Below, one piece after another: positions 11,900 through 22,746 of a DNA stretch of 64,000 nucleotides. The stretch is from Phymorhynchus buccinoides. Taxonomy: Eukaryota > Mollusca > Gastropoda > Neogastropoda > Raphitomidae. The stretch lies in contig CM065686.1 in the NCBI GenBank assembly GCA_017654935.2, forward strand, positions 35,911,704-35,975,703, written 5' to 3'. Each line of letters begins with the position of its first letter. Position 1 is the first letter of the stretch. The position numbers and the translations under genes were made by a program. Under the pieces are notes generated by a model that was given only the letters and a program-made list of their open reading frames with translations, did not search any database and was not told the origin of the DNA.

Positions 11900-12180
11900 A
11901 TATATCCTTTTCCCCCGTGAGGTCTTTTGTATAAATAGTTCCCCCACCTTCTGGAAGTTTCGTGCTTGTAGCTTCCTCTAATCTGTCACTCTCTTTGACT
12001 CTGCCTTTTTCCCTTTGCTTACTGTCATCTACTAATCTTTCTGCCTTACCAGTCCATTCTCCTGCCTTTTTTTCACGACACACTTTCAAAAACATTTCCC
12101 TCCAGCCGAAGGCGGACTTGCTGGGCCTAACTATATCTTAGTTAGGTGCATAATGGCGGCATGACGCATCTGTGCTCATA
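11900..12180 (-). repeat. Dispersed repeat of about 300 bp (family D300)
   Basis: Reverse-complement relative of 15700-16000, 27292-27590 and 47146-47445. Shared phrases include TTCTGGAAGT, TGCTTGTA, TCTCTTTGACTCTGCC, CCCTTTGCTT and CCATTCTCCTGCC. No open frame is conserved. Probably a SINE or a fragment of a larger element. Confidence 0.7.
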
Positions 12181-13190
12181 ATGGACAGACAACTGAGCGA
12201 TCGAAGAAGGAAGAACAAGAATATTATCCTTTTTGATTTTCCTGCGATATATAATAAAAATAATAATTATATATATATTTCGGAATCCAGAATTTTATTG
12301 TAATAATCGGAAATGCGGAAGGAAAATGGAAAAATTCCAGGAAATTCAGAATGGTTGGCAGCTATGCATGCATTACAACATCAGAAAGAAACAGAACCAG
12401 CAGAGTTTTCAGTGGCATAATTATTTCATCTTCAATTTCATACATGTAATTACATTTCTTGTTAAACGGCTTATCAAATTGGTGAGACCTGTTACATTTT
12501 CGCTAAATTCTTCGTCTCATACTCATGATACTGTCATGCTCACAATCACACATGCTGTCCAAAATCAAGCATACAACAAACAGCACAATACACTCAAACA
12601 TTTTCCCATCTTCCTTGAGTGAGCACAGAATCTGAGAATGAATAAGTAACAAAACATAAAATGAACCGTGTGACACAAGATCGGCACATTCTCTTGGAAA
12701 TAACATGATTCGCATTGATATACAAAAATAGTATAATTCCATGGATATTTGAGGAGCCAATGATTATGATCAGTTTTATTTTTAATGAACAGTTGAATGC
12801 ATTTCACATTTTTTTTATAATTTTAAATCTAACAATAAGAAAATCCAACTGATAACAAGAAGATTAACTTTTCATTTAAAATGTTCACATTAAAAAGACT
12901 TAAAAACAGCACCCACCCACACGCACACATACACAGTTACAAACAGTTACACACACACTCAATGTCTAAGCATTCATATCAGCATAACTGAATGGAAATT
13001 GAGTCGTTACTTTTGAGCTTAGTTATGATTGGGTTTGAGAGCGATTTGGACAATGTTAAGAGGCTTGTAACTGTAAAAACAACACTAAAAAGAGCAACAG
13101 CACTAAAACATCATTGACATGCAATAAGAAAAAGATTCTTTCGGGTTTCGTATTCATGGATACAACTACACAAAATTTTAAAAAACTGAA
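12181..13190. other. AT-rich interval without recognisable gene
   Basis: Short AT runs and a weak CA-rich patch at 12911-12960. No splice-supported exon and no protein-like frame. Confidence 0.5.
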
Positions 13191-13194
13191 GATA

Positions 13195-13365
13195 TCTTAG
13201 CTTGCTTTTTCCACAATTTACACGAATGCTTATTTTAAAGTGTTTGAAAAATACAGTACACACACAAAGATCTTGTTTTGACAAATTAAAAAAAAAGGAA
13301 ATTCCTTTTCTGGTAAAATTCAACAACAGGAAATCCTTGTATACCAGGAAAAGTTGCACCCATGC
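13195..13365 (-). repeat. Dispersed repeat, inverted relative of 48510-48720
   Basis: Shared landmarks, read on the minus strand here and the plus strand there, are GGGTGCAACTTTTCCTGGTA, TACAAGGATTTC and TTTTTCAAACACTTTAAAA. Non-coding. Confidence 0.6.
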
Positions 13366-13533
13366 ACATTCGTTGGTGAATTGTAAACTCAACATCCAAG
13401 AATAATTGATGCAAGATTGACAAGGTTGAAGACTAAATTTGCACTAATAACATTTACAGCTACATTTTTGTTTCAGTTTTTCATTCAAGCAGATGTATGG
13501 ATTCTAATGTAGTTGTGTTTTCTTTTCTTGGCG

Positions 13534-13712
13534 ACGGTGAAAATGGTGCTTTACGTCCTCTTGGTCTGAACCAGACACATATGGGACATTTGTAAAATAC
13601 AAATATGGTGGGAACAACACTGAAGGCAATGCCCGGAGGCAGCACAAAACCAGCAAAGTCCCGACCCTCTATCAATACAGACAGGTGCAGCGGCAACCAC
13701 GCCTCTGTAGTT
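13534..13712 (-). repeat. Dispersed repeat D180, second copy
   Basis: Same length and landmarks as 3985-4168 (ATATGGTGGGAACAAC, GGCAATGCCCGGAGGC, CCACGCCTC), with about one difference in eight bases by eye. Confidence 0.72.
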
Positions 13713-13763
13713 TAGGTAAATATATCTATGAGTATGACACTGCAGACTGGCATATGTTATAAT

Positions 13764-14237
13764 TCACTTGCATTTATACAATATACTCTAACGTTTTTCA
13801 AAACCTCACTTGCACTTATACAATGTACCCTAATGTTTTTCAAAACCTCACTTGCACTTATGCAATATACTCTAACGTTTTTCAAAACCTCACTTGCACT
13901 TATGCAATGTACCCTAATGTTTTTCAAAACCTCACTTGCACTTATGCAATATACCCTAATGTTTTTCAAAACCTCACATGCACTTATGCAATGTACCCTA
14001 ATGTTTTTCAAAACCTCACTTGCACTTATACAATGTACCCTAATGTTTTTCAAAACCTCACTTGCACTTATGCAATGTACCCTAATGTTTTTCAAAACCT
14101 CACTTGCACTTATACAATGTACCCTAATGTTTTTCAAAACCTCACTTGCACTTATACAATGTACCCTAATGTTTTTCAAAACCTCACTTGCACTTATACA
14201 ATGTACCCTAATGTTTTTCAAAACCTCACTTGCACTT
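13764..14237. repeat. 42-bp minisatellite, about 11 copies
   Basis: Unit phrases are CACTTGCACTTATACAATG, TACCCTAATG and TTTTTCAAAACCT. Because 42 is a multiple of three, frames stay open on both strands and encode a 14-residue repeat. That is arithmetic rather than evidence of a protein. Stray units resume after each of two insertions, at 14695-14736 and 14983-15011. Confidence 0.93.
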
Positions 14238-14694
14238 TGTCGCTGTCCGACGCTAACCGTGTATCTACAAAATTTGATAAAAACAGATTTTTCACTGAAA
14301 CCCCTTCCAGGTCTTCTATAAATATCTTGTGTCTGAGACCAATGAAAATGCTCACATTTGTCACATGATACCGCGGAAATCATCGTGTATGTGACTGGTT
14401 GTCACTGGTTTTGACTGCAATAAGCGTGTAACCGTCACACTAATCGTGCAACTGCCGGCAGCTGTCATATCTCCCATTGTGACATCAATGCACTAACCGT
14501 GTAACTGAATTATCATGAACACTTTGGGAGTTAATGCAACTTTCATTGCTTCACATGTTTACTCATCAGTAAAGAAGAAGAGTCAAGCGTATATCAAATG
14601 GGAATTGACATTGTAGAAGATGACGACATGTTTTTTGGATGCTCCTGTAAAATCACTGATTGTGTAGGTACACGGTTAGCGTCGGACAGCAACG
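14238..14694. mobile_element. DNA element with terminal inverted repeats, inserted in the minisatellite
   Basis: The left end contains GCTGTCCGACGCTAACCGTG and the right end contains its reverse complement. The array resumes directly after it. The interior also carries CACTAACCGTGTAAC and ACTAATCGTGCAAC, related to the termini. No coding frame. Confidence 0.8.
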
Positions 14695-14740
14695 TTATAC
14701 AATATACCCTAATGTTTTTCAAAACCTCACTTGCCTTTAA

Positions 14741-14978
14741 CCCTTTCACCACCAAAGTCACATTTTAGCACCACAGTGATTTAACACCTATGTCACTAAA
14801 AAGCATCAAATCAGGGTCTATTATCCAAAGACCCTATTGTCTTAGTTTGGGGAACTAAGGACAGACCTTATTTTATATATGTCACAGAAAAATCACCAAT
14901 ACTGTAGATGGATTTTGTTCTCTACCCAGGTAATTTCAATGGACATTTTTGGCTGAAATATGGCTGGCGGTGAAAGGG
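14741..14978. mobile_element. PiggyBac-type MITE (TTAA target, CCCTTTCA ends)
   Basis: TTAA flanks both ends (14737-14740 and 14979-14982). The termini are CCCTTTCACCACC and its counterpart CGGTGAAAGGG. TTAA duplication with CCY ends is the piggyBac hallmark. A sister copy lies at 47936-48174. Confidence 0.85.
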
Positions 14979-15011
14979 TTAAATAATATACCCTAATGTT
15001 TCTCAAAACCT

Positions 15012-15690
15012 CAAACTCTTTCTATAACTTAGAAGATCTTGAAGTTAGTTGAACATTCCTCGACATATTTGCACTCACTCACACTGAACTCTTTCTATAA
15101 CCAGGCATCAGAATAGTCTGAAGTCCAAACCTCTGAAAACTGCAGTAAAGGAACAACACTGAATTGTGTTCCAAACATCATCCAAAAGGCTTAATAAAGT
15201 GATAAATCAACTTTAAAATACTATTCAACAGAAAAGATGTTCACTGAACAAAAAGGCAAAACCTCTGACAAGATAAAAATCCTCTGTCAGAAATTCTTAA
15301 TCCTCTGAAATTTGCAGATCCTCTGACAATTCTGATGCTTATATAACTTAGAAGATCTTGAAGTTAGTTAACATTTCTCACATTTCTCGACATAATTGCA
15401 CTCACTCACACTGTTCTAATAATAACTTTTATAAATGCAGCATAGAGCTGCCTTTCATTTGTAAGGAATTAAAAGATATGCATTTAAAACCCGCAATTTA
15501 TGCACAGCAAAAATATCCATCGCATTAAAAAAAGTCATCAAGTCAAACATTCGCATCTTTTGTCCATCTGTCTGACTGTGTACTCAAACACAGTGAAAGT
15601 ATATTACCAGCACTTGCTCACCTATCCAAAAAGTACATTCAAAGAGTATCTGCTAATGCTTGCTTAACTAAGGGAGGGGGGAAGGGGGAA
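15012..15690. other. Non-coding interval with a duplicated phrase
   Basis: AACTTAGAAGATCTTGAAGTTAG occurs at about 15025 and again at about 15345, each followed by a version of CGACATANTTGCACTCACTC, so a segment of about 320 bp spacing was duplicated. CTCTGACA-type phrases recur between. No gene. Confidence 0.5.
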
Positions 15691-15699
15691 CCAGGACAC

Positions 15700-16000
15700 T
15701 TCTTCTTCTTTGTTCCCAGGCCATATAGCCATAATGGGTACGGTATGTATGTGTCCGGTCTCTGGTCTCCCAGCTGCGTAGAGCCGACACATTCAGATTT
15801 CGGAGGAGCTTATTGGAAGTTTTGGGTTTTTTTAAAGCAGGAGAATGGGCCAATAAGTCAGAAAGATAGTAGATGCTAGAAAGCAAAGGGAAGAGGCAGA
15901 GTCAAAGAGAGTGGCAGACTAGGGGAAGTTACAAGCACATGACTTCCAGAAGGTGGGGAACATTTTTTACGAAAGACCCCCCAGTATCGCCACGGGGAGA
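15700..16000 (+). repeat. Dispersed repeat D300, second copy
   Basis: Contains GTTCCCAGGCCATATAGCC, GGCAGAGTCAAAGAGAGTGG and ACTTCCAGAAGGTGGGGAAC. Closely related to 27292-27590. Confidence 0.75.
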
Positions 16001-16223
16001 CCAGGACACTAAACGTTTTTCTCTCTTCCAGGAAATCCACCCATACAAACCAAGACTTCAAAGTCATGAAGTCAAAGGCTCATTTCGTATCAGACTGTCC
16101 ATTCGAAAATGAAAACTATTTTTTTTAATCTAAAAACGAAATTTAAGCAGCTCTACCAAAGTCCAACCATATGATCTATCAAACTGTTAATAATAATAGT
16201 ATCTGCAGTTGCATGCGAAGGGA

Positions 16224-16394
16224 ACACACACACACACACACACACACATGCAAAGGGAACACACACGCACACACACACAGAGTCACACAGAGTACACACA
16301 CATACACACACACAGTGACACACACACACAGTATACACACACACATGCAAAGGGAACACATACACACACACACAGAGTTCATACACACACACAC
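16224..16394. repeat. (CA)n-rich interrupted microsatellite
   Basis: CA runs are punctuated by ATGCAAAGGGAACACA three times, so a longer unit was duplicated within the tract. Confidence 0.92.
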
Positions 16395-16630
16395 TACCAA
16401 AATAAACCCTGCTGCAAGAGTGGACATTGCTGCAAGAATAATCTTTCACCACTTCTTTTCAACTCATTTAACCAAACAACTAGGCAGCGTCAAAACGTTT
16501 TGTGCAACCCTACCATACTCAGCTCAATCCTCGCATAAAAATGTCAACAGTATGATCTATTCACACAACAAACTTTTTTTTTCTCTATTTAATCCGGACT
16601 ACAATGGACAATGCTGCAAGCGCAAGAATA

Positions 16631-17109
16631 ATCTCCCTCCCCCCTCCCCATCCCCTGGCTTCCTCCCAGCACATGGGGAAAACCCCGAAGAAGCAGTTCT
16701 GTGCCAAGAAGGTCAAGCGCATCTCCCTACCCCCTGGCTTCCTCCCAGCACATGGGGAAAACCCCCCGAAGCAGTTCTGTGCCAAGAAGGCCAAGCACAT
16801 CTCCCTACCCCCTGGCTTCCTCCCAGCACATGGGGAAAACCCCCGAAGCAGTTCTGTGCCAAGAAGGCCAAGCACATCTCCCTACCCCCTGGCTTCCTCC
16901 CAGCACATGGGGAAAACCCCCCGAAGCAGTTCTGTGCCAAGAAGGTTAAGCACATCTCCCTACCCCCTGGCTTCCTCCCAGCACATGGGGAAAACCCTGA
17001 AGCAGTTCTGTGCCAAGAAGGTTAAGCGCATCTCCCTTCCCCCTGGCTTCCTCCCAGCACATGGGAAAAACCCCCGAAGCAGTTCTGTGCCAAGGCGGCC
17101 AAGCGCAGG
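16631..17109. repeat. 76-78-bp tandem repeat in the PYM1 3' region
   Basis: At least six copies, with CATCTCC starting at 16720, 16798, 16875, 16953 and 17029. The units contain CCCCTGGCTTCCTCCCAGC, ACATGGGGAAAACCCC and GAAGCAGTTCTGTGCCAAG. The array begins immediately downstream of the PYM1 stop codon on that gene's strand, so it would lie in its 3' untranslated region if the transcript runs that far. Long frames across it are period artefacts. Confidence 0.9.
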
Positions 17110-18451
17110 TCACGAAGAGTCATCCAGCTCCAGCTGGAGGTCCTCAATCTCCTCCATGATGGAGGCCTTCTTGGCCACCTTCTCCAGCTGGTCCTTCTCG
17201 GGGTTGGCCAACTCCCCGCTCTGGATCCTGCGCTCCAGATCCTCGATCTGCTTCAGCTTCTTGGTCAGGTTCTTCAGCTTCTTGGCCAGGTCGGACTTTT
17301 CCTGTGTTGTAGTAGTGGTGGTGGTGGTGGTGGCGGCAGCTGCCTTCTGTTGCTGCTGACCTGAGGGATCTCTTGCAGGGGTGGTGCTGGAGGTGGAGGA
17401 GGAGGAGGACAAGGTGACCTGTTGTGTCCAACAAGGAAGTGTTCAAAGGTCAATGCTTTTTTTTATCATTAGAAATTATTAGGGCTTTCTTCTTTAGTTA
17501 CCATTATTTTGGTATTTGGTATATTCTAGTCACAGACTTATCTCTATGAAATTCAGGCTGCTCTCCCCCGGAGTGCAGTGCCTATCCAATTTTGTTTGTT
17601 TTTTGGGGGGTGAGGGCACAGGGTGAGGCATGGGCACACTTGGAAAACATAGCTATCAATTTGGCCATACCAGTCGTTCTTTTCTAATTTACTTTTTGTC
17701 AGTGCACGAACAAAATATCACAGAATATTATCAGGTACGGCGAAATTGAAAAAGAGATGCAACTTCATTTCTCAATAGCATTTAAGTCAAGTTACGAAAC
17801 CTTTATAACGCCAATACTGATATCAATGAAGAAGATACACAGTGGGCAAATCAAGTGATTTATGATGATAAAAAAAAGAGAGAAAAAAAACAAGAAACCA
17901 GTCGGACTACAGAAAGGAAAGAAATGGGAAGGAAAAATTAGAAGAAACCAAAAACACACACAAAACAAAAACAACTACATGCATGCAACATAAACTAGAA
18001 ACAAAACGAACAAGGGACATAAGCCCGCAAAGCCTCGCTCTGTCATTGAGCGAGGCTTTGCAGGCTTATGTCCCTTGTTTGTTTTGTTTCAGTGTGTGTG
18101 TGTGTGTGAAATGAAAATTTAATGGATACAACTAAAGAGGAAAAAAGTGCCCATACCGAGAAATGAATTCGCAATGTTCGCGTGAGAGACAAACGCTTTA
18201 CCAACTGTGCCATTCAGGCAATCACTACGGCGGGGCACTTTTATTACTATACATGCTAAAGCAATGACTTTCGTAACTCTGTTGCCAAATCAATCATTGA
18301 TTTGCATCCAATTTGTTCTAGTGACTTTTAAATAAAAGCAGTCACTGCAGATATAATGTGAATTTACATCATTGTGCAACATTTGGTTGTGCTATTATTT
18401 TTAATAGCTTCTGAGAAAATTGCTATATTAAAGTTTTTAATGAGACGGTAT

Positions 18452-18495
<44 letters not shown>

Positions 18496-20168
18496 ACACA
18501 CCAATTTCAGTACATAGACGAGACTTCGCTCGTCAACAAAAACGGACCTGATTCAAAGCGTCGGTCACTTGTGACACTCCTCCACCACCTCCTCCTGTAG
18601 CCGATTTCTCCTGTTTCTTCTTCTCCTTCCTCTTGGCGTTTTTCTTGGCCGCCTTGGAGGTGTGCGCTTGCTGGGCGACCTCTGGTTCAGGGTTCGACGA
18701 TGCCTGTCTGGCGCGCTCGTTCCTCGCCACATCCTCCGGCGCCAGGCCGATGGGGTGTGTGGGCAGGCTCTTCAAAAATTGCGTGCCCTTGCTTTCAAAC
18801 CTGTGTAACATAAAACTTTCATGTCAGAGCTGATTCTAGGAATGAAAAAAGGGGGGCAGGTCCAATGGATATGAGGGGAAGGGGGGGGGGGGGCGGCCCA
18901 ATTCAATCTTCGCTAGCCATGGCCACTTCTTCAGCCACACGTCTTGGAACCGGTGTTCCCTCACACAAGTGCCGTTATCTTTGGGCTGCTTCTCTGAGAC
19001 TGTTGATGCAGTAGCTGTTTCTGCAACATCTTCTGCACACTCGTTTGGCAGAGGAGTTCTTTTTTTTAACTTTGCCGCCACAAAAATCAAAGTCGAAGTG
19101 CGTCGTTGTCCGCTTCATTTTAAAGAAAATTCAACATGGCGGGTAGGACTCTCGCAACTTTTGTTGGTAAAACGAGATGAACGCGATTGGTTGATTAACA
19201 CTAACATTGTAAAGGAACCAATGAAATGTCGAGAAATCATTCATTCCTGCTCGATGCTTTCGGTTTGTGCAGACGACGGATTTAGCAAACGACGAAGGCA
19301 TTCCCACAGCGATCGGTAAAAAGTGTGGGCAGTTCTGCAAATATGTGGGCGTCGGATTATTACGGGAAGGAACAGATTTGGGGAGGGAGAATCAGCTCTG
19401 TCATGTGTTACAAAGATGTGTAGATTTCCGCAGAGTTTGGACAATGCTTAAACAGTACTGTCCAATCATTAGGTGGTTGTTTTTTGTTTTTGGTTTTTGG
19501 TGGGTTTTTTCAATCATTAGGTTTTATTATCATGGGAAAAATACATAAAAGTTGATCTTAATTAATACACACAAAACAGATGAACATCTAACATCATTAT
19601 GTGATATATTCTAAAACCAATGTGATTATTCTACCTATTATTTCCTTAAAATAAAGAAAACTTATTATATTAGCTAGCTTCACAATTTAAGGGAGGGGGG
19701 AGGGGAGAGGGGGGAGCAGAAGGAGCGGATGATGATGGTAAATATAATACGAAAACTTTACTGCGGAATAAAATTGCCCAAGAAATGTGACTGCAGCAAC
19801 ACATGCTCATTGTACGGGATTCAGGGGTTAATTCCGTTATGGAATTGACCATCATTATGATCATCATGATATAAGAAAAACAGTGGGTTAAAAAGCCTTA
19901 CTAATTTAGCAGTTACCCTTATTGAAATTGAAATTTTAATTTAATGGATTACAGCATTCATTTTTAAATCAAATAAATTTTTCAAAAAAGCATTTAACAG
20001 AAACTCACACTGGCACTTCTTCCTGAGGAATGTAGCCATCCCGGACCCGTCTTGCTTTCCTCCAGGTCCCATCAGGCCGCTGGCTTGCTGGAATGATGAG
20101 CTCACCTATGCGAATGCAACACATTAGTATTGTCATTAGTCATTAATAACATTAACAGCAATAGTGCC

Positions 20169-20207
<39 letters not shown>

Positions 20208-20215
20208 TGAGAGAG

Positions 20216-20263
<48 letters not shown>

Positions 20264-22577
20264 AAGAGAGAGTTACACTCTTCTATCTGAGAGTTTCAGC
20301 CACTTTGGTGCTAGAATTTAAATCCTGAATTTAAACTTCTTTTTTTTTTTCTTCTCTTCAGGGCCCACGGTCAGTATGTTGACCATTCTGGCTCCATTGG
20401 AAAAAAGACTGAAAAATGAAGGGGTGGGGGGGGTGGTGGGGGTGGGGGGTCCTGCTCTTTTCCAAGGACATGCCTGCTTGACTGACATTGAAGGTACAAG
20501 GAGGGTGGAGGGGAAGCTGAGGGGGGGAGGGAAAAGGGGAGGGGCACCTGATGGATTACTGTTGGCTCTGCACAACTGACGCACAGGGAGCATCAGCAGT
20601 GAAGGTGTCAAGGGTGTCCTGCCGCAGGTCATTCCACTGCCTGATGGTCCTTGTGAGAAAAAAATTTGACCGATATTTAGTGCGTCACTGGATGCGTTGG
20701 AACTGGAGATGGTGTCCACGCCGTTGCCGATGTGGAAGTGGTACCAGCTTTGCATGTACTATGAATGAGTATGATGTAGGCCGGGACAGTGAACAGCGCT
20801 GGTGCCGATTTTCTACAGCATGGAGAGCCTAGTCCTCTGCCGTCTGCTCTCCAGTGATTCCCAGCCTAGCTTATTCAGCATGCTGCTCACACTAGCCATC
20901 GCCATCGGCCCAAACTGGTTCAGCACAAAGCGAGCTGCCCTGCGCTGGACCGCTTCCAGCTTGCCAATGCTCCCCTCTGTGAAAAGATCCCAGACTGAGC
21001 ACATATGTGACCCATCACCACAAAGTGGGTCTTAAGGTGAAATGGCAGATTTTGATATATTAGCATTTACATAATCTGCAGACACTTACCTTTCTTTTGA
21101 TATATGATTTATTGCTCTACTAAAAAAAATGAGGAAGTTATGGGGTGTTAAAGAGGGTAACCCAGCAGATGGCCATTTTGAGAAAACGGGGTTCAAAGAT
21201 TTTTGACCCATCCTAGGCCTAGCACTAGTCACTGACTAGTGTAGCAGTCGCCAAGTCGGAGTCGAAGCAGGTTTTACAGTTTTGAGGCAGTCATCGTCAC
21301 GGTCAGTTTCGTTTTCATCGTCGGAATCTGTCGAGTTGAAATATTTTGCTAACAATGCTCCAAGTTCTCCTTGATCTGCGGCTGGTAGGGTTGTAAATGG
21401 CCGAGAATTGAGCAAAAAAGTCAATCTTTCGAAAGAGATCGTCTGCATCATATCCATGTTGCTTCGAAACTGCAAGCAGCAAGTTGTCGCCCTCTCGACC
21501 AATCCCGTTGCGCGTTGCCTTTCAGTAACTAGCGATAGAGTCTATCCTAACCTCTCATTGGTCGAAGTTTTGAACTCTCTAACTCTGTGTTTACGCCTAC
21601 GTTTTGCAATACCATGCTTCTGATTGGTTAGATTTCAAAACGAGCACGCGAGCAGAAGCAGGTTAAGGTCACAAGCTTTCCAGAGATGTGTAACATGATG
21701 GGGCCCGATCAGGGTTTCAGTTTACAGTTTTCAATCAAAAATTTAGTCTTTACAGGCGATTAAAATAGGATAATTGCCATGGGGTATGTCATTTAAAATG
21801 TGTTTTAATGCATTTACAATTTGAATTTCACTTAGTCCAATGCATGAAGTTGAAGTTTAATGGTGGCAGAATCCATTTCAAGTGAAAACTCAAAATCCAT
21901 ACTTTTGACCCACCTAACCTTTTTTGGGCCTCTACCACAATTGCTGCTTGCGAGTTAAGACCCGGTTCGTGAAATCGGGTCACATATATTCAAGCAAGGG
22001 ACGTACAAAGGCTCTGTACTTTATACTGGTGCTGCTGATCTTCAAGTTTCGTCTTAACAATCCCATGGTCTTGTTGGCCTTGGCACTGATGTTGTTAATG
22101 TTGTTCCCATCCCCACTCCCCCAATGTCCCGTTTGCATGGGTGCTCCTGGGAAATTAAAAAAATCCTGCAACTTGACTTAATTTAATTAAACGATCCTAA
22201 AAATATAATAAAGTTCCCTGTGACTTGTCTCACTCTCATGGACTCAGGACAAAAACAGGTTCTGCATCTCATCTTCTTCCTCTTTGCAGTACGTGGCCAC
22301 AATCAACACACTGAATATTTTCTACTGTGTGTGTCACAGTGTGTATGTCACAGTGTGTATGCCACGGAACCGGTGAGGTTCATCCACATATGCCGGAAGA
22401 AAGGGCCAGGAGCCTGAGGAGGCCAAAGATCTGCATCGTGGTACGTCGGCAGGAACCAATTATGGCATATATTGCTGCTGATTAACTGAACGATGAATTA
22501 AGTGAGGCATAGAGCTAGCCTGGTGTACCTGTTTTCTCATCGCGCACGACACCTTCCCTTTCAATCTGCATCGCCAT
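17110..22577 (-). CDS. PYM1: PYM1 / WIBG, partner of Y14 and Mago (complete, 4 coding exons)
   Basis: PYM binds the Mago-Y14 core of exon-junction complexes and the 40S ribosome, and strips the complex from spliced mRNA in the cytoplasm. Coding exons on the minus strand are 22577-22529, 20105-20009, 18800-18548 and 17418-17110. All introns are GT-AG and phases join cleanly to give 235 aa (vertebrate PYM1 is about 204). Residues 24-49 contain the Mago-binding signature [17 protein letters not shown] followed by YIPQEEVPV. Residues 98-114 are a lysine-rich run, 118-123 are poly-Gly, and a Ser/Gln/Thr-rich linker follows. A predicted coiled coil with [19 protein letters not shown] then ends at LELDDSS. 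The homopolymer tracts are the main oddity and lengthen the protein. The start is the first ATG of MAMQIEREG, with a second ATG two codons later. Confidence 0.93.
17425..18540. other. PYM1 intron 3 with a long perfect hairpin
   Basis: Non-coding intron. Around 17999-18089 the sequence ACAAGGGACATAAGCC, GCAAAGCCTCGCT, short loop, AGCGAGGCTTTGC, GGCTTATGTCCCTTGT forms a stem of about 40 bp. A tRNA-type SINE follows at 18120-18240 and a (CA)n tract at 18453-18500. Confidence 0.75.
18120..18240 (-). mobile_element. tRNA-derived SINE fragment
   Basis: Minus strand has GGCACAGTTGGTAAAGCGTT, and TGGCACAGTTGG matches the RNA polymerase III box A consensus. A tRNA-like stretch with CTCTCACGCGAACATTGCG follows. 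Box B is degenerate and no full cloverleaf is seen, so this is a SINE rather than a tRNA gene. Confidence 0.55.
18880..19090 (-). pseudogene. Possible hAT-type (TTF zinc-finger) transposase fragment in PYM1 intron 2
   Basis: Minus-strand frame contains [19 protein letters not shown], resembling the RxFQxxWLxxFPWL block that precedes the CxxC motif in ZNF862-like, hAT-derived proteins. The expected cysteine pair does not follow; a G-rich stretch breaks the sequence. Short and unsupported by other motifs, so tentative. Confidence 0.35.
20171..20263. repeat. (GA)n microsatellite in PYM1 intron 1
   Basis: Two GA blocks separated by GGGGGGGTGAGAGAGCAA. Confidence 0.95.
20520..22171 (-). pseudogene. 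Non-LTR retrotransposon C-terminal remnant split by a DNA element
   Basis: The upstream part (22171-21985) reads [18 protein letters not shown] and FVRPLLEYM. The downstream part (21004-20520) reads [40 protein letters not shown] and finally [13 protein letters not shown]. Together these are the ordered tail motifs of a CR1/RTE-like reverse transcriptase (LRRNL, RPx[32 protein letters not shown]). A 0.98-kb DNA element (21007-21983) interrupts the LEY-to-VWD junction. It lies on PYM1's strand within its first coding intron. Confidence 0.8.
21007..21983. mobile_element. Non-autonomous DNA element nested in the non-LTR remnant
   Basis: Bounded by GTGACCC and GGGTCAC with ATAT on each side. The sub-terminal phrases GGGTCTTAAGGTG and GAGTTAAGACCCGG are also inverted. 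It carries no intact transposase; a short Asp/Glu-rich minus-strand frame near 21236-21502 is of unknown meaning. Confidence 0.75.
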
Positions 22578-22709
22578 GATGGTTTTGGTGAAGCCAAGGG
22601 AAGTCACTGTTGCTGTTTTTGAGCCCAGCAATGGTTTGTACTTTCTAAACACCGAAACCGACCCAAAAATGCCAAAGCAAACCCCAAAGGAAACAAATTT
22701 GGAATTAGA

Positions 22710-22711
<2 letters not shown>

Positions 22712-22744
<33 letters not shown>
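22712..22744 (+). repeat. Poly-G homopolymer, about 33 bp
   Basis: An uninterrupted G run about 135 bp upstream of the PYM1 start codon. Such tracts can form quadruplexes and are error-prone in assembly. Confidence 0.95.

Positions 22745-22746
<2 letters not shown>

Noticed and set aside
13748..14235. CRISPR-like array
   Set aside because: The 42-bp units are contiguous with no unique spacers and the genome is eukaryotic.
13757..14383. About 200-residue open frames on both strands with a 14-residue repeat
   Set aside because: The minisatellite period of 42 is divisible by three, so any stop-free unit stays open; no start context, splice signal or known repeat-protein motif supports coding.
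16171..17359. Overlapping 80-284 aa frames, plus strand, across the 77-bp repeat
   Set aside because: They run antisense to the PYM1 last exon and through tandem repeats; the real exon is defined by PYM family similarity on the minus strand.
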